The notes beneath the pieces were generated by a model that saw only the letters and a program-made list of their open reading frames with translations, was not told where the DNA came from and searched no databases. A stretch of 57,088 bases of DNA, taken from a virus. Positions 4,751 to 11,684 of the stretch are shown here, piece after piece; within the stretch, counting starts at the first letter, position 1; the number at the start of each line of letters is the position of its first letter. The stretch covers positions 1 to 57,088 of IMG/VR virus record IMGVR_UViG_3300044619_000511; one strand, written 5' to 3'. The position numbers and the translations under genes are program-made.

Positions 4751-5083
4751 CTAGAGCCGTTTATTAAGTAGATAGCTCCGTATATAGGATAAGTACTCTC
4801 TCCCTAGAGGAGTAATAGAATACCGCTTGTGTGTCTCCCTAATAGCAAGGCCAAGAAGACAAAGAGAATTCAAGTAGTTCCAAGAGGAACGATTGTCTGC
4901 CCGCTTAACATGGGGGCGATGCAAAAAAACAAAATCAGCTAAGGCCGTTTGACTGGTAGTGCCTAGCCTACGAAGGCCGTATAAAAATCGTAACTGGGTA
5001 TAGTTTAACTCAGCAATTCCAGTACGCTGAGATGCACGATAAATGGCAGTATCTACACACAAAAAGAATTTCTCAATCTTCAC
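4751..5083 (-). CDS. Winged-helix DNA-binding protein (putative regulator)
   Basis: A 110-aa protein that reads as a MarR/PadR-sized winged helix. It has helices over about residues 25-60 (YTQLRFLYGLRRLGTTSQTALADFVFLHRPHVKRA). A recognition-helix-like segment follows (SSWNYLNSLCLLGLAI), and then a wing ending in the common motif YSITPLGREYL (about 90-100). It is coupled to the upstream 40-aa ORF by ATGA. It sits beside the three operator-like palindromes and between the divergent operons, so it is the best candidate for the switch regulator. A match to a named family needs a profile search. Confidence 0.65.
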   Translation of the reverse strand: MKIEKFFLCVDTAIYRASQRTGIAELNYTQLRFLYGLRRLGTTSQTALADFVFLHRPHVKRADNRSSWNYLNSLCLLGLAIRETHKRYSITPLGREYLSYIRSYLLNKRL

Positions 5084-5202
5084 GGATGAAAGGTTTTTTG
5101 TAAAGGGAGGAGGGGGGCTATTGTATCTTTAAACACACACGCATAATCGCCACATTCCCAATATGTTGCAAGGTTTTTATCCAGTTCCGTTTCCCTCTTC
5201 AT
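5080..5202 (-). CDS. Hypothetical 40-aa protein before the regulator
   Basis: A short ORF joined by ATGA to the winged-helix gene. The frame is open upstream to an ATG at 5445, which would give 121 aa. The upstream part has an odd composition and spans a promoter-like box (TAATTTTG, minus strand 5372-5365), so I prefer ATG 5202. No family is recognised. It may serve mainly to couple translation of the regulator. Confidence 0.45.
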   Translation of the reverse strand: MKRETELDKNLATYWECGDYACVFKDTIAPLLPLQKTFHP

Positions 5203-5352
5203 TCCCTCCCCATTGATTACCCCACTACCTCCTTCACAACCTAACGCAATATGTGTCAGCCAGTTAGGTATTATATGGGGGTTATATGGTATTACCCGTT
5301 CAGCCCTAAAATCGTTTTTGGAACTGCCAAAAATACCCCCACCCAGTTTGCG

Positions 5353-5372
5353 TTTTGCGATTCGCAAAATTA
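5353..5372 (-). promoter_or_regulatory. Promoter with overlapping palindromic operator
   Basis: A perfect palindrome TTTTGCGA-T-TCGCAAAA (5353-5369) overlaps a minus-strand -7-like box TAATTTTG (5372-5365). A repressor bound here would block transcription of the 40-aa and winged-helix genes, which fits autoregulation. No clear -33 box is seen. The sequence between 5203 and 5352 has no gene that I trust. Confidence 0.45.
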
Positions 5373-5517
5373 TCAAAAGCCACTTAAAATAATGTATTAC
5401 CCCCACTCTTTTCCCACACACATCTGATCTATAAACCCTTGGCATAAACTCTCGATTTTTTGTAGTCCAAATTTAGGCTTTATTTGTTGGTTATAGACGG
5501 GTGTGAAAAACTTGTAT

Positions 5518-5549
5518 CTTGGCGGTTCGGGGTTCTCTTTGTATGTTTG
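5518..5549 (+). promoter_or_regulatory. Promoter for the rightward operon
   Basis: CTTG (5518-5521), a 20-base spacer and TATGTTTG (5542-5549) form a Bacteroidetes-type promoter on the plus strand. The start would be near 5555, at the base of the first hairpin of the structured leader. It would serve the structural operon beginning at 5804. Confidence 0.5.
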
Positions 5550-5552
5550 TCT

Positions 5553-5735
5553 GGCTACGTTATCCGGGTGCATGGAGATAACATCAAGGGGGCCCCGTAG
5601 CTGTGCGAAGATTGAAACTTCGGCGACGATTTAATAGGACAGGTCAACACGCGTAAACCGGCGGAAGATCCTCCAGCAGGCGATGCCACCAAATAGGATG
5701 GACGGCCTTAAACAACCCTAAGGGGGGAAAGGGGG
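5553..5735 (+). ncRNA. Structured leader RNA of the rightward operon
   Basis: No gene is seen between 5550 and 5803. The RNA would fold as GCTACG/CGTAGC (5554-5559 with 5596-5601) enclosing TTATC/GATAA (5560-5564 with 5577-5581). Next comes CGAAG/CTTCG with the 7-nt loop ATTGAAA (5606-5622), and later CCTTA/TAAGG near 5706-5723, followed by two G runs. GC-rich, stop-rich sequence in all frames supports a noncoding RNA or regulated leader. It matches no RNA family that I recognise. Confidence 0.45.
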
Positions 5736-5803
5736 GTGTGCTCAGAATTTTCTTGGCTCAGATTTAATGCTTTATTATCTCTCGTTTAATTAATTTGCAC
5801 TGT

Positions 5804-5965
5804 ATGGAAATGATGCTTCGTAAGGATGGTTCTTACTCTCGTCGTGGACTCTGGGATAATATCAGGGCCAAGGCTGGTAGTGGTAAGAAGCCAACCAAAG
5901 AAATGTTAGAGCAAGAACGTAAAATAAAAAAAGATGCCTCTAAAAAAAGCAAAAAGAAAAAGTGA
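5804..5965 (+). CDS. Small basic phage protein (LRKDGSYSRRGLWDNI type)
   Basis: A 53-aa Lys-rich protein with the motif DGSYSRRGLWDNIRAK followed by GSGKKPTKEML. I recall similar short proteins next to the packaging genes of Bacteroidetes and aquatic phages; their function is unknown. It is the first gene of the rightward operon. Its 3' end overlaps the next gene by 32 bases in another frame. The start ATG 5804 follows the promoter-like motif ATTTGCACTGT. Confidence 0.7.
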   Translation: MEMMLRKDGSYSRRGLWDNIRAKAGSGKKPTKEMLEQERKIKKDASKKSKKKK

Positions 5966-6107
5966 GCTCCAGTCAGCCATCTCGGCTAACATCCGTGAGC
6001 TTATGGCGGATAACAAGAAGAAGGGGAAGGAGAAGGGAGCTGGTGGTAAAGCCAGATCCAAGAAGCAGATCCTTGCAATTGCTATATCAGCCGCTAAAGG
6101 TAAATGA
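5934..6107 (+). CDS. Small basic protein, C-terminal QILAIAISAAKGK
   Basis: A 57-aa, very Lys-rich protein ending in a helix of the type KKQILAIAISAAKG, which resembles the C-terminus of small phage and viral proteins (KPQKQALAIAYS type). It probably binds nucleic acid or sits in the virion, but the role is unknown. It overlaps its upstream neighbour by 32 bases and the downstream HNH gene by ATGA at 6104-6107. Confidence 0.7.
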   Translation: MPLKKAKRKSELQSAISANIRELMADNKKKGKEKGAGGKARSKKQILAIAISAAKGK

Positions 6108-6373
6108 GGAAGCACACTAAGGTATACTTAGACTTCTTTGGTTATGGGATGGATAGCTGGATGCCCTGTGAGGTATGCGGATCTACTGCTGTGGATGTGC
6201 ACCATATCGAGGCTCGGGGTATGGGTGGCTCTAAGACAAAGGATGAGATCGACAACCTAATGGGTCTTTGTCGGTCATGCCATATTGAGTATGGCGATAA
6301 AAGAAAGTACATGGATATGCTTCGTGAGGCGCACATGCGTTTCATGGATAAGTATAGTAATTCACATTTGTAG
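6104..6373 (+). CDS. HNH endonuclease-like protein
   Basis: An 89-aa protein with a zinc-binding HNH core: Cys22-x2-Cys25, DVHHIEARGMGG with His33/His34, Asn51 in IDNLMGLC, and Cys56-x2-Cys59-His60. It is a small stand-alone HNH domain of the kind often placed near terminase genes, where it can assist packaging or DNA nicking. It starts in an ATGA overlap with the upstream gene. A homing role is less likely because no intron or intein is seen nearby. Confidence 0.85.
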   Translation: MRKHTKVYLDFFGYGMDSWMPCEVCGSTAVDVHHIEARGMGGSKTKDEIDNLMGLCRSCHIEYGDKRKYMDMLREAHMRFMDKYSNSHL

Positions 6374-6420
6374 ATAAGTAATATGATTAAGATATCCACA
6401 TCTTATAGTAATTTAGTCAT

Positions 6421-6990
6421 ATGCAGCCGATCTACAAGATATTCGTTAAGATTGATAAGCGGTTCCAAGACGAGATAGAGACCGAGTCTGGTCTAAAGTT
6501 ATACAAGGACACTTCATTTAAACAAGAGGAGAACTCAACAATTGTTGGGCATGTGGTTGCTGTACCGGATAAGTATGACCACTCTATGGGGTCTGAGGAT
6601 TTTAAGGCTAACGTCAAGGCTGGAGATAAATTATATTTTCATTTCTTGGTAGCCATGGATGAGGAGAATAGAATAGAGGTAGATGGGGAGGAGTACTGGA
6701 TGGTAGATTATTTTAACGCGATCGCGCTGGTGCGCGATGGTAAGATCATACCTGTCGGTGACTATATCTTACTAGATCCAATCAAAGAAAAGGTTGATAC
6801 CAGCCTTATCGTCCCAGACACGGTGGATAAGGAGGGTACCCGCGGATTGGTGGTAGCCAGTAACGATCCATCTATACCTGAAGGGTCTACTGTTGAATAT
6901 GAGGAGGTTGGTAAGTTTTGGAATATCATTGAGGGGCGTAGACTGTACTGCATGTTCAACCAAAACATTTTATTTATACACAATGACTAA
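6421..6990 (+). CDS. Two-domain GroES-like co-chaperonin
   Basis: A 189-aa protein that reads as two GroES folds in tandem. Residues about 5-105 show the pattern KIFVKID, STIVGHVVAVP, VKAGDKLYFHF and EYWMVDYFNAIALVRDG. Residues about 110-189 repeat it as VGDYILLDPI, RGLVVAS, PEGSTVEYEE and RRLYCMFNQNILFI. Ordinary GroES is about 95 aa with one fold. Phage co-chaperonins (T4 gp31 type) pair with host GroEL to fold the capsid protein, and that is the likely role here. No GroEL gene is present. Confidence 0.8.
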   Translation: MQPIYKIFVKIDKRFQDEIETESGLKLYKDTSFKQEENSTIVGHVVAVPDKYDHSMGSEDFKANVKAGDKLYFHFLVAMDEENRIEVDGEEYWMVDYFNAIALVRDGKIIPVGDYILLDPIKEKVDTSLIVPDTVDKEGTRGLVVASNDPSIPEGSTVEYEEVGKFWNIIEGRRLYCMFNQNILFIHND

Positions 6991-7318
6991 GCAACAGATG
7001 AAACAGATACGAGAGATTGCCAACCGGTTGCCGGTGGTTTATGAGCAGTGTGCTTCTGGAGGTGAGGTTGTAGAAAATGATGGTAATAATGTATTTATGC
7101 CAAATGTTTATAATCATCCGGTCAATCATGTTCGTAGAATGAGAAAGGCTTACGAGCAGCTTGGGATGGATGGTATTAGAAGCTATTTAGAAAGTATTCA
7201 CCAACTTCAATTAAAGAGAAATGAAACTCTCAAAGAAGACATCGCAAGTGGTAAGTTCTCACCCCAAGGGGATAGTTTACCAACAGATAGTGAGTCTATT
7301 CCTGAAGATAGGAAGTAA
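6983..7318 (+). CDS. Hypothetical 111-aa protein
   Basis: Soluble, largely helical protein with no recognised family. A motif VYNHPVNHVRRMRKAYEQLGMDGIRSYLESI lies at about residues 38-70, so there may be a small helical DNA- or protein-binding region. The C-terminus is disordered and acidic. ATG 6983 overlaps the end of the GroES-like gene by eight bases. A longer in-frame start at 6893 would overlap that gene much more and is rejected. Confidence 0.75.
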   Translation: MTKQQMKQIREIANRLPVVYEQCASGGEVVENDGNNVFMPNVYNHPVNHVRRMRKAYEQLGMDGIRSYLESIHQLQLKRNETLKEDIASGKFSPQGDSLPTDSESIPEDRK

Positions 7319-7409
7319 GACATTCTCTATCCATCTTAGCTACCCCGGTCTAGTAAAGACTTGGGAAGAGTGGCAGCATGAAATAGATTTAAACTTCTAC
7401 GAATGCTAG
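7221..7409 (+). CDS. Doubtful 62-aa ORF
   Basis: An open frame whose C-terminal half (from about residue 33) looks protein-like (LSYPGLVKTWEEWQHEIDLNFYEC) and fills an otherwise empty 84-base gap. Its only ATG lies 98 bases inside the 111-aa gene. It may be a real short gene with a non-ATG start near 7319 or just a gap. It overlaps the next start by seven bases. Confidence 0.3.
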   Translation: MKLSKKTSQVVSSHPKGIVYQQIVSLFLKIGSKTFSIHLSYPGLVKTWEEWQHEIDLNFYEC

Positions 7410-7900
7410 ACTGCCAGACAGAGCTGGGTGAGTTCTTTATGAAAGAACAGTATCGAGTGCAGGGTGTGCTCGAGACTAGAGGTTACACTGTTATCAATAC
7501 CAGTGGTCTTGAGAATAACAGTGATGTAATACTCGCCAAGCCTGTGGATGGTAGGTTGACAATTGTAGGGTTAGCGGAGATCAAGTGCAGGAAGAGTGCC
7601 GGTGGTGTACCGCTGACTAGAGAGTACTTGTCAGATAATGGCGGGTATCTTATAACCAACCAGAAATTAAAGTATGGCGGGTTTGCTAGTTCTTTATACA
7701 GAGTGCCATTCTTTGTTATTGTTTCGCTGATGGAAGAAAATGTAATACTGGTATGGCAGATAACGGACAGTAAGGGTAACTTCGTAGAGAAGTACGATAT
7801 TAAGAAAACGGTTACTAGGAAGACGGTGAATGGTGGTGAGATAGCTAGAGAGAATGCCTTCCTTCCTATTAACTCTAAATATTTAACAACCATTGAGTAA
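7403..7900 (+). CDS. PD-(D/E)XK nuclease-like protein
   Basis: A 165-aa protein (153 aa if ATG 7439 is used) with the nuclease signature Asp in NNSDVILAKP followed by GLAEIKCRK, giving the D...ExK triad in the order helix, strand, strand. The N-terminal segment GVLETRGYTVINTSG is the usual first helix and strand of Holliday-junction-resolvase-like enzymes. It probably cuts DNA during recombination or packaging. It is followed in an eight-base overlap by a second nuclease-like gene. Confidence 0.7.
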   Translation: MLDCQTELGEFFMKEQYRVQGVLETRGYTVINTSGLENNSDVILAKPVDGRLTIVGLAEIKCRKSAGGVPLTREYLSDNGGYLITNQKLKYGGFASSLYRVPFFVIVSLMEENVILVWQITDSKGNFVEKYDIKKTVTRKTVNGGEIARENAFLPINSKYLTTIE

Positions 7901-8258
7901 AGGTGCCGCCGCTGAGGTTTTGTTTGATTACCATATTATTGAACGTGGTATGATGACGGCACGACCGATATATGATTCTGGTTATGATCGCATTGTTGAT
8001 CATAAAGGGAATCTAACACGGGTGCAGATCAAGATGACGACCTGCAAACAAAATGGTTCTTTCTGGGTATCTACCAGTGGTGTAAATAGAAGAAGGTATG
8101 TTAATGAGTTTGATGTGCTGGCTATTTATATAAAGCCAGAGTGCGCTTGGTTACTGATGCCGTTTTCTGAAATTACTGGTAGCGCAATGCGGGTAAGGGT
8201 GGATCGTAGATTTGAAAAGTATGTAAACAATTGGGGAATATTCTATGCGAAGAACTAA
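7893..8258 (+). CDS. PD-(D/E)XK endonuclease-like protein
   Basis: A 121-aa protein that starts with TTG at 7893. It has the pattern KGAAAEVLFDYHIIERG (first helix), YDRIVDHKGNLTRVQIKM (Asp and the QxK strand) and a later strand FDVLAIYIKP. This is typical of the PD-(D/E)XK group related to PF11645, in which Gln can replace the Glu of ExK. It overlaps the preceding nuclease gene by eight bases and the next gene by 14. A role as a partner or paralogue of that nuclease is possible. Confidence 0.7.
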   Translation: MSKGAAAEVLFDYHIIERGMMTARPIYDSGYDRIVDHKGNLTRVQIKMTTCKQNGSFWVSTSGVNRRRYVNEFDVLAIYIKPECAWLLMPFSEITGSAMRVRVDRRFEKYVNNWGIFYAKN

Positions 8259-8691
8259 AAATATAAAGATAAACATGTACCAGTGTGCGGTGCATTTTAT
8301 TCTTACCGATGATCTCGCTAAGGAGTATAACCGCGTATATCGTAAACACAAGGAGTTACCAATCTATCCTGCTGAGGATGGGGAGGCGTGGACACTTACG
8401 TTTGATATTTCTGATTATTATATTCTAGTATCAGAGAAACATAAGTTCGTTAATACGATAGCGCACGAGGTATATCATGTTGTATATAGCATACTTAATG
8501 ATAGGGATATTGATGATGAGGAAAATGGGGCTTGGCTGTGTGGTATGCTAATTGATGAAGCATTTAAATTTTATTTTAAAACCAAAGATAATGGCATTCA
8601 TAGACCGATTCGTAAAACTGAAGGTGATGTTGGAGGGACCGTCGGGGTCAGCTCTGATAACGTACGTATACATAAATCCAATGACGATTGA
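8245..8691 (+). CDS. HExxH metallopeptidase-like protein
   Basis: A 148-aa protein with the zinc-protease motif in NTIAHEVYHVVYSIL (His74, Glu75, His78). A downstream Glu in GMLIDEAFKFY could be the third ligand. The small size and layout resemble phage proteins of the ImmA/IrrE or SprT-like zincin type. The target is unknown; possible roles are prohead processing or cleavage of a host regulator. Its last 100 bases overlap the next gene in a different frame. Confidence 0.65.
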   Translation: MRRTKNIKINMYQCAVHFILTDDLAKEYNRVYRKHKELPIYPAEDGEAWTLTFDISDYYILVSEKHKFVNTIAHEVYHVVYSILNDRDIDDEENGAWLCGMLIDEAFKFYFKTKDNGIHRPIRKTEGDVGGTVGVSSDNVRIHKSNDD

Positions 8692-8839
8692 CGCATTCAC
8701 TGAAGAGGTTGTTACTTACGATCTTGACTATGAGAAGGGCGTTGAGCAGGATGCGGTTCGTGTTTGGACAAAGCATGATATCCATCTTGTGCTCATGCAT
8801 GTAGATGATTTTATGGAGATGTTAAACAATAAATATTGA
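8591..8839 (+). CDS. Hypothetical 82-aa beta-rich protein
   Basis: A protein that reads as a chain of short strands (FVKLKVML, GSALITYVYINP, AVRVWTKHDIHLVLMH) followed by a helix (VDDFMEML), with no recognised family. The start is unsure: ATG 8591, 8627 and 8681 are all in frame, and only the last avoids a long overlap with the HExxH gene. I prefer 8591 because the strand pattern continues upstream of 8681. Confidence 0.55.
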   Translation: MAFIDRFVKLKVMLEGPSGSALITYVYINPMTIDAFTEEVVTYDLDYEKGVEQDAVRVWTKHDIHLVLMHVDDFMEMLNNKY

Positions 8840-9807
8840 AGATATTATCTTGGATAAAATCTTTGGATGGGTGTTCTTACCATCGTGTGTTTATGCCTAA
8901 TAGTTATGTTAAGGCTGAGGTTAAGACTGTTTCTAACTTAACCGAAGAGGATCTAAAATGGTGTGATATACTACACTACTCTAGGCATGTGATGATCTCT
9001 CCTGTGTTTATAGCTCAGCAGGCTAAGAAGCATAATGTTAAAGTGGTAGTTGATACGGATGACTGGTGGGAGGTTGGTAAGGATCATCCTAAGTACAATA
9101 TGTGGAAGAAGAGTGATATTGGTTTACAGATACGCCAGCATTTGATTTATGCTGATGCTGTAATAGCTACTACAGATAAGCTGGCTTCTATAGTTCCCAA
9201 TAAGAATGTACATGTAATACCTAATGCACTACCATATGGTGTTGGACAGTTTAGAGAACACGAGCTGCCCAAGAGTGATAAGGTACGGTTGATATATGCT
9301 AGTTCTGCGATGAACTATGCAAATACATTTTTAATAGCTGGCGCCATGAAACAACTAGTTGATCTGCCGATAGAGTGGGTTATAGTTGGTTATGTAGAGG
9401 GTGATGTGTATGATGTTATCTTGCATAACCTTACTGCCGATGGTAAGATACCACACACTACTGTTGAGTGGTCTGGTGTAGAGGACTACATGTCTGGTTA
9501 TAAAGGGGATATACTAGTCGTGCCGAGCAAGTCTAATGAGTTTAATTCTTATAAGAGTAATATAAAGGTTCTTGAGGCTGCTGCTTTAAATATCCCTATC
9601 ATTGTATCGAAGGCAGAACCATATTTAAATATGCCAGTAAACTATTTCTCTGGTGATAAGGAATTTGTTTCTGAGTTAACTAGATTAGTAAAATCAGTGG
9701 AGTATAGAAAACAATCCGCCGCTAGGACTAGAGAGTTTTGCTTAGATAATTATGACCTACACAAGTGGGGTGAAAAAAGATTAAAGATTTATGAGCAAAT
9801 CATTTAA
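8836..9807 (+). CDS. GT4-like glycosyltransferase (GT-B fold)
   Basis: A 323-aa protein with two Rossmann-like halves. The N-terminal half has CSYHRVFMPN and VVVDTDDWW; the C-terminal half has the typical family signature near KGDILVVPSKSNEFNSYKSN followed by IKVLEAAALNIPIIVSK. It should transfer a sugar from an activated donor to an unknown acceptor. It begins with TTG at 8836, overlapping the upstream stop by four bases, and is the first of three adjacent glycosyltransferase genes. Confidence 0.85.
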   Translation: MKILSWIKSLDGCSYHRVFMPNSYVKAEVKTVSNLTEEDLKWCDILHYSRHVMISPVFIAQQAKKHNVKVVVDTDDWWEVGKDHPKYNMWKKSDIGLQIRQHLIYADAVIATTDKLASIVPNKNVHVIPNALPYGVGQFREHELPKSDKVRLIYASSAMNYANTFLIAGAMKQLVDLPIEWVIVGYVEGDVYDVILHNLTADGKIPHTTVEWSGVEDYMSGYKGDILVVPSKSNEFNSYKSNIKVLEAAALNIPIIVSKAEPYLNMPVNYFSGDKEFVSELTRLVKSVEYRKQSAARTREFCLDNYDLHKWGEKRLKIYEQII

Positions 9808-10465
9808 TGTAATAATAGCTACAGCTGGTAGACGAACCCTGCAAAGGATGGTCGATAGTATTGCGCCACAACTACAGGAGCAGGATTATCTTACTATCAT
9901 ATGGGATTGTCAACCTATAGCTTTACAAATTGATAGCGCTTGTCAAGTTATATCTTTACATAACCCCGAACCGTTAGGCTTCTGGGGACACGGATCTAGG
10001 AATAGATGGCAGGATGAACTACCCGGAGATTACTTTATGAACGCCGATGATGATGATATATATGCATCAAATGCAATGGAAACGATAAGGAAACATTGTA
10101 CAGAGCGCAAACTTTATATATTCCAGTTCAATAATTCAGGTGCTAGGATACCAGATGGAGAGGAGGTAAGAGTGGGTAATGTAGGTACATCTTGCGGAGT
10201 ATATCCTAAAGTTGATAAATTCCCAAATTGGGGGTACGTATATGGTGGTGATGGCGAGTTTTATGTTGCTCTATCCAAGCTTCTGCCTTATCAACATATA
10301 CGTGAAGTTATATATATTGTAAGGCCTGTGCCATTTGACGAAAGTAAAAACATACCAGAGAAGGAGTATAAGCATTGCACTTGTGGGGTTATGGCTAATA
10401 TGTACTACGATGAAATATTTAAAACTTGGCGTGGTTTTTGCCATAGATGTGATAAGCAATTATGA
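9791..10465 (+). CDS. GT2-like glycosyltransferase with C-terminal zinc ribbon
   Basis: A 224-aa GT-A-type enzyme: N-terminal NVIIATAGRRTLQRMVDSI and the metal-binding run MNADDDDIY (about residues 83-91). The final 35 residues carry two Cys pairs (CTCG and CHRC), which looks like a zinc ribbon added to the catalytic domain. It overlaps the preceding gene by 17 bases. The acceptor is unknown; glycosylation of virion proteins, modified DNA bases or host surface is possible. Confidence 0.75.
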   Translation: MSKSFNVIIATAGRRTLQRMVDSIAPQLQEQDYLTIIWDCQPIALQIDSACQVISLHNPEPLGFWGHGSRNRWQDELPGDYFMNADDDDIYASNAMETIRKHCTERKLYIFQFNNSGARIPDGEEVRVGNVGTSCGVYPKVDKFPNWGYVYGGDGEFYVALSKLLPYQHIREVIYIVRPVPFDESKNIPEKEYKHCTCGVMANMYYDEIFKTWRGFCHRCDKQL

Positions 10466-11082
10466 TACATTATTTTTTAGAAGGCGAACTAGGGTATGAT
10501 TACAGGGATAGCTGGGCTAAGCATGCTGGCCATATTGAATGGATGAAGTGGGATTCTAGTAATCTTCCAATTGAAGAATACCCAATAGTTAAAAAATATA
10601 TTGATAATAAGAAATGGAGTGTGGTATCAGATTTTGCTAGACGTTGGGCAATATTTAAATATGGAGGCATATACTTAGATTTTGATATAGAGTTAGTAAA
10701 ACCTATAGATTCTTTATTAAATAAATATTCGTTTGTTGGAATAGAGGGTACGCCAATATTAGCTAATGCTGCTGTTACTGGAGGTATGCCTAATAACAAG
10801 CACCATAATAATATGTTAAATGATTACATTGATTTATTGAATAATGAATCAGGTTTTATCAACGAAGTAAAGTGTGGGCCGTTATTGATAACAGAATATG
10901 TTAAATATATGAAGGGAGGAGATCTTGATAATAGTAACCTATATGAAGTAAAAGTGTATGAAGATTTTACCACGCTGCCAAAAGAATACTTTTATCCATA
11001 CAATTGGAACGAGGAGTATAGACCATCATTATTAACAAAAAACACCATAGGCATACATTGGTGGAAACACAGTTGGAAATGA
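10462..11082 (+). CDS. GT32-like glycosyltransferase
   Basis: A 206-aa protein of the DXD-containing GT32 (OCH1-like) group: SDFARRWAIFKYGGIYLDFDIE (about residues 56-77) holds the conserved Arg, the Tyr-Gly-Gly turn and the Asp-Phe-Asp metal site. These enzymes usually transfer hexoses with retention of configuration. It overlaps the GT2-like gene by ATGA, and the next gene starts inside its stop codon. The three transferases probably build one short glycan. Confidence 0.82.
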   Translation: MIHYFLEGELGYDYRDSWAKHAGHIEWMKWDSSNLPIEEYPIVKKYIDNKKWSVVSDFARRWAIFKYGGIYLDFDIELVKPIDSLLNKYSFVGIEGTPILANAAVTGGMPNNKHHNNMLNDYIDLLNNESGFINEVKCGPLLITEYVKYMKGGDLDNSNLYEVKVYEDFTTLPKEYFYPYNWNEEYRPSLLTKNTIGIHWWKHSWK

Positions 11083-11684
11083 TACCAGAAATTGAATATA
11101 AAAAGATGGAGTTTAACCCAACGGTTAAAAAACCGTTGTTTTCGTCGTACCCTAAATTAGTCCAAATTTTAGGCAAAGCGGACGACAAGCTAACTCGTTA
11201 TGTGTTACTCATGTATGACATGAATTCACCCCTTCGCGAGTACTATCCAGAGATATCGAAGCGTAAGCAATTCGCTGCTTCTATTGCTGGATTTGATTTA
11301 GATACTGAAGATGTTACTGGTCTGTTTGATTTTAAAGTAAAGGTTGATGATGACGAGGTTCCTTATGAAGAACTTCTAAACCTAATTGTCAAGTATTTAA
11401 AATACCAGAATAATTATGTCTGGTCAATGATCGTAAGTAACGAGCAGGCGTTCTATGAATTTAATAAGAGGGTGATGCTGCCGGTGGATGGTAATAGAGA
11501 CAAGGACATCTTACAAGCAATTACTATCAAGACACAGATTATGACAGCACAAGATGAGATTGTTCAGAGACTGCATCGATATCTTCGTCAGCTTACTGGT
11601 GAGGATGATCAATTAGAAGAAGCAATGACAAAACGTAAACGAATAAGACCGGAGGATATAGCCAATGTTCAGTCCAATAAATAA
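11079..11684 (+). CDS. Hypothetical protein next to terminase (possible small terminase)
   Basis: A 201-aa protein directly upstream of and overlapping (20 bases) the large terminase gene, a position often taken by the small terminase. It is largely helical, with a C-terminal basic segment (TKRKRIRPED). No helix-turn-helix is obvious, so the small-terminase label rests on position only. ATG 11079 overlaps the previous stop; a TTG at 11058 in the same frame is less likely. Confidence 0.65.
   Translation: MIPEIEYKKMEFNPTVKKPLFSSYPKLVQILGKADDKLTRYVLLMYDMNSPLREYYPEISKRKQFAASIAGFDLDTEDVTGLFDFKVKVDDDEVPYEELLNLIVKYLKYQNNYVWSMIVSNEQAFYEFNKRVMLPVDGNRDKDILQAITIKTQIMTAQDEIVQRLHRYLRQLTGEDDQLEEAMTKRKRIRPEDIANVQSNK

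Noticed and set aside
5080-5445. 121-aa version of the ORF before the regulator
   Set aside because: Its N-terminal two thirds span a promoter-like box and palindrome and have an unnatural composition; the 40-aa start at 5202 is preferred.
5553-5735. tmRNA, SRP RNA or RNase P RNA
   Set aside because: None of the conserved cores of these RNAs can be read there on the plus strand, and the tmRNA-like GATTCGAC near 4480 is not followed by a tRNA-like 3' end.
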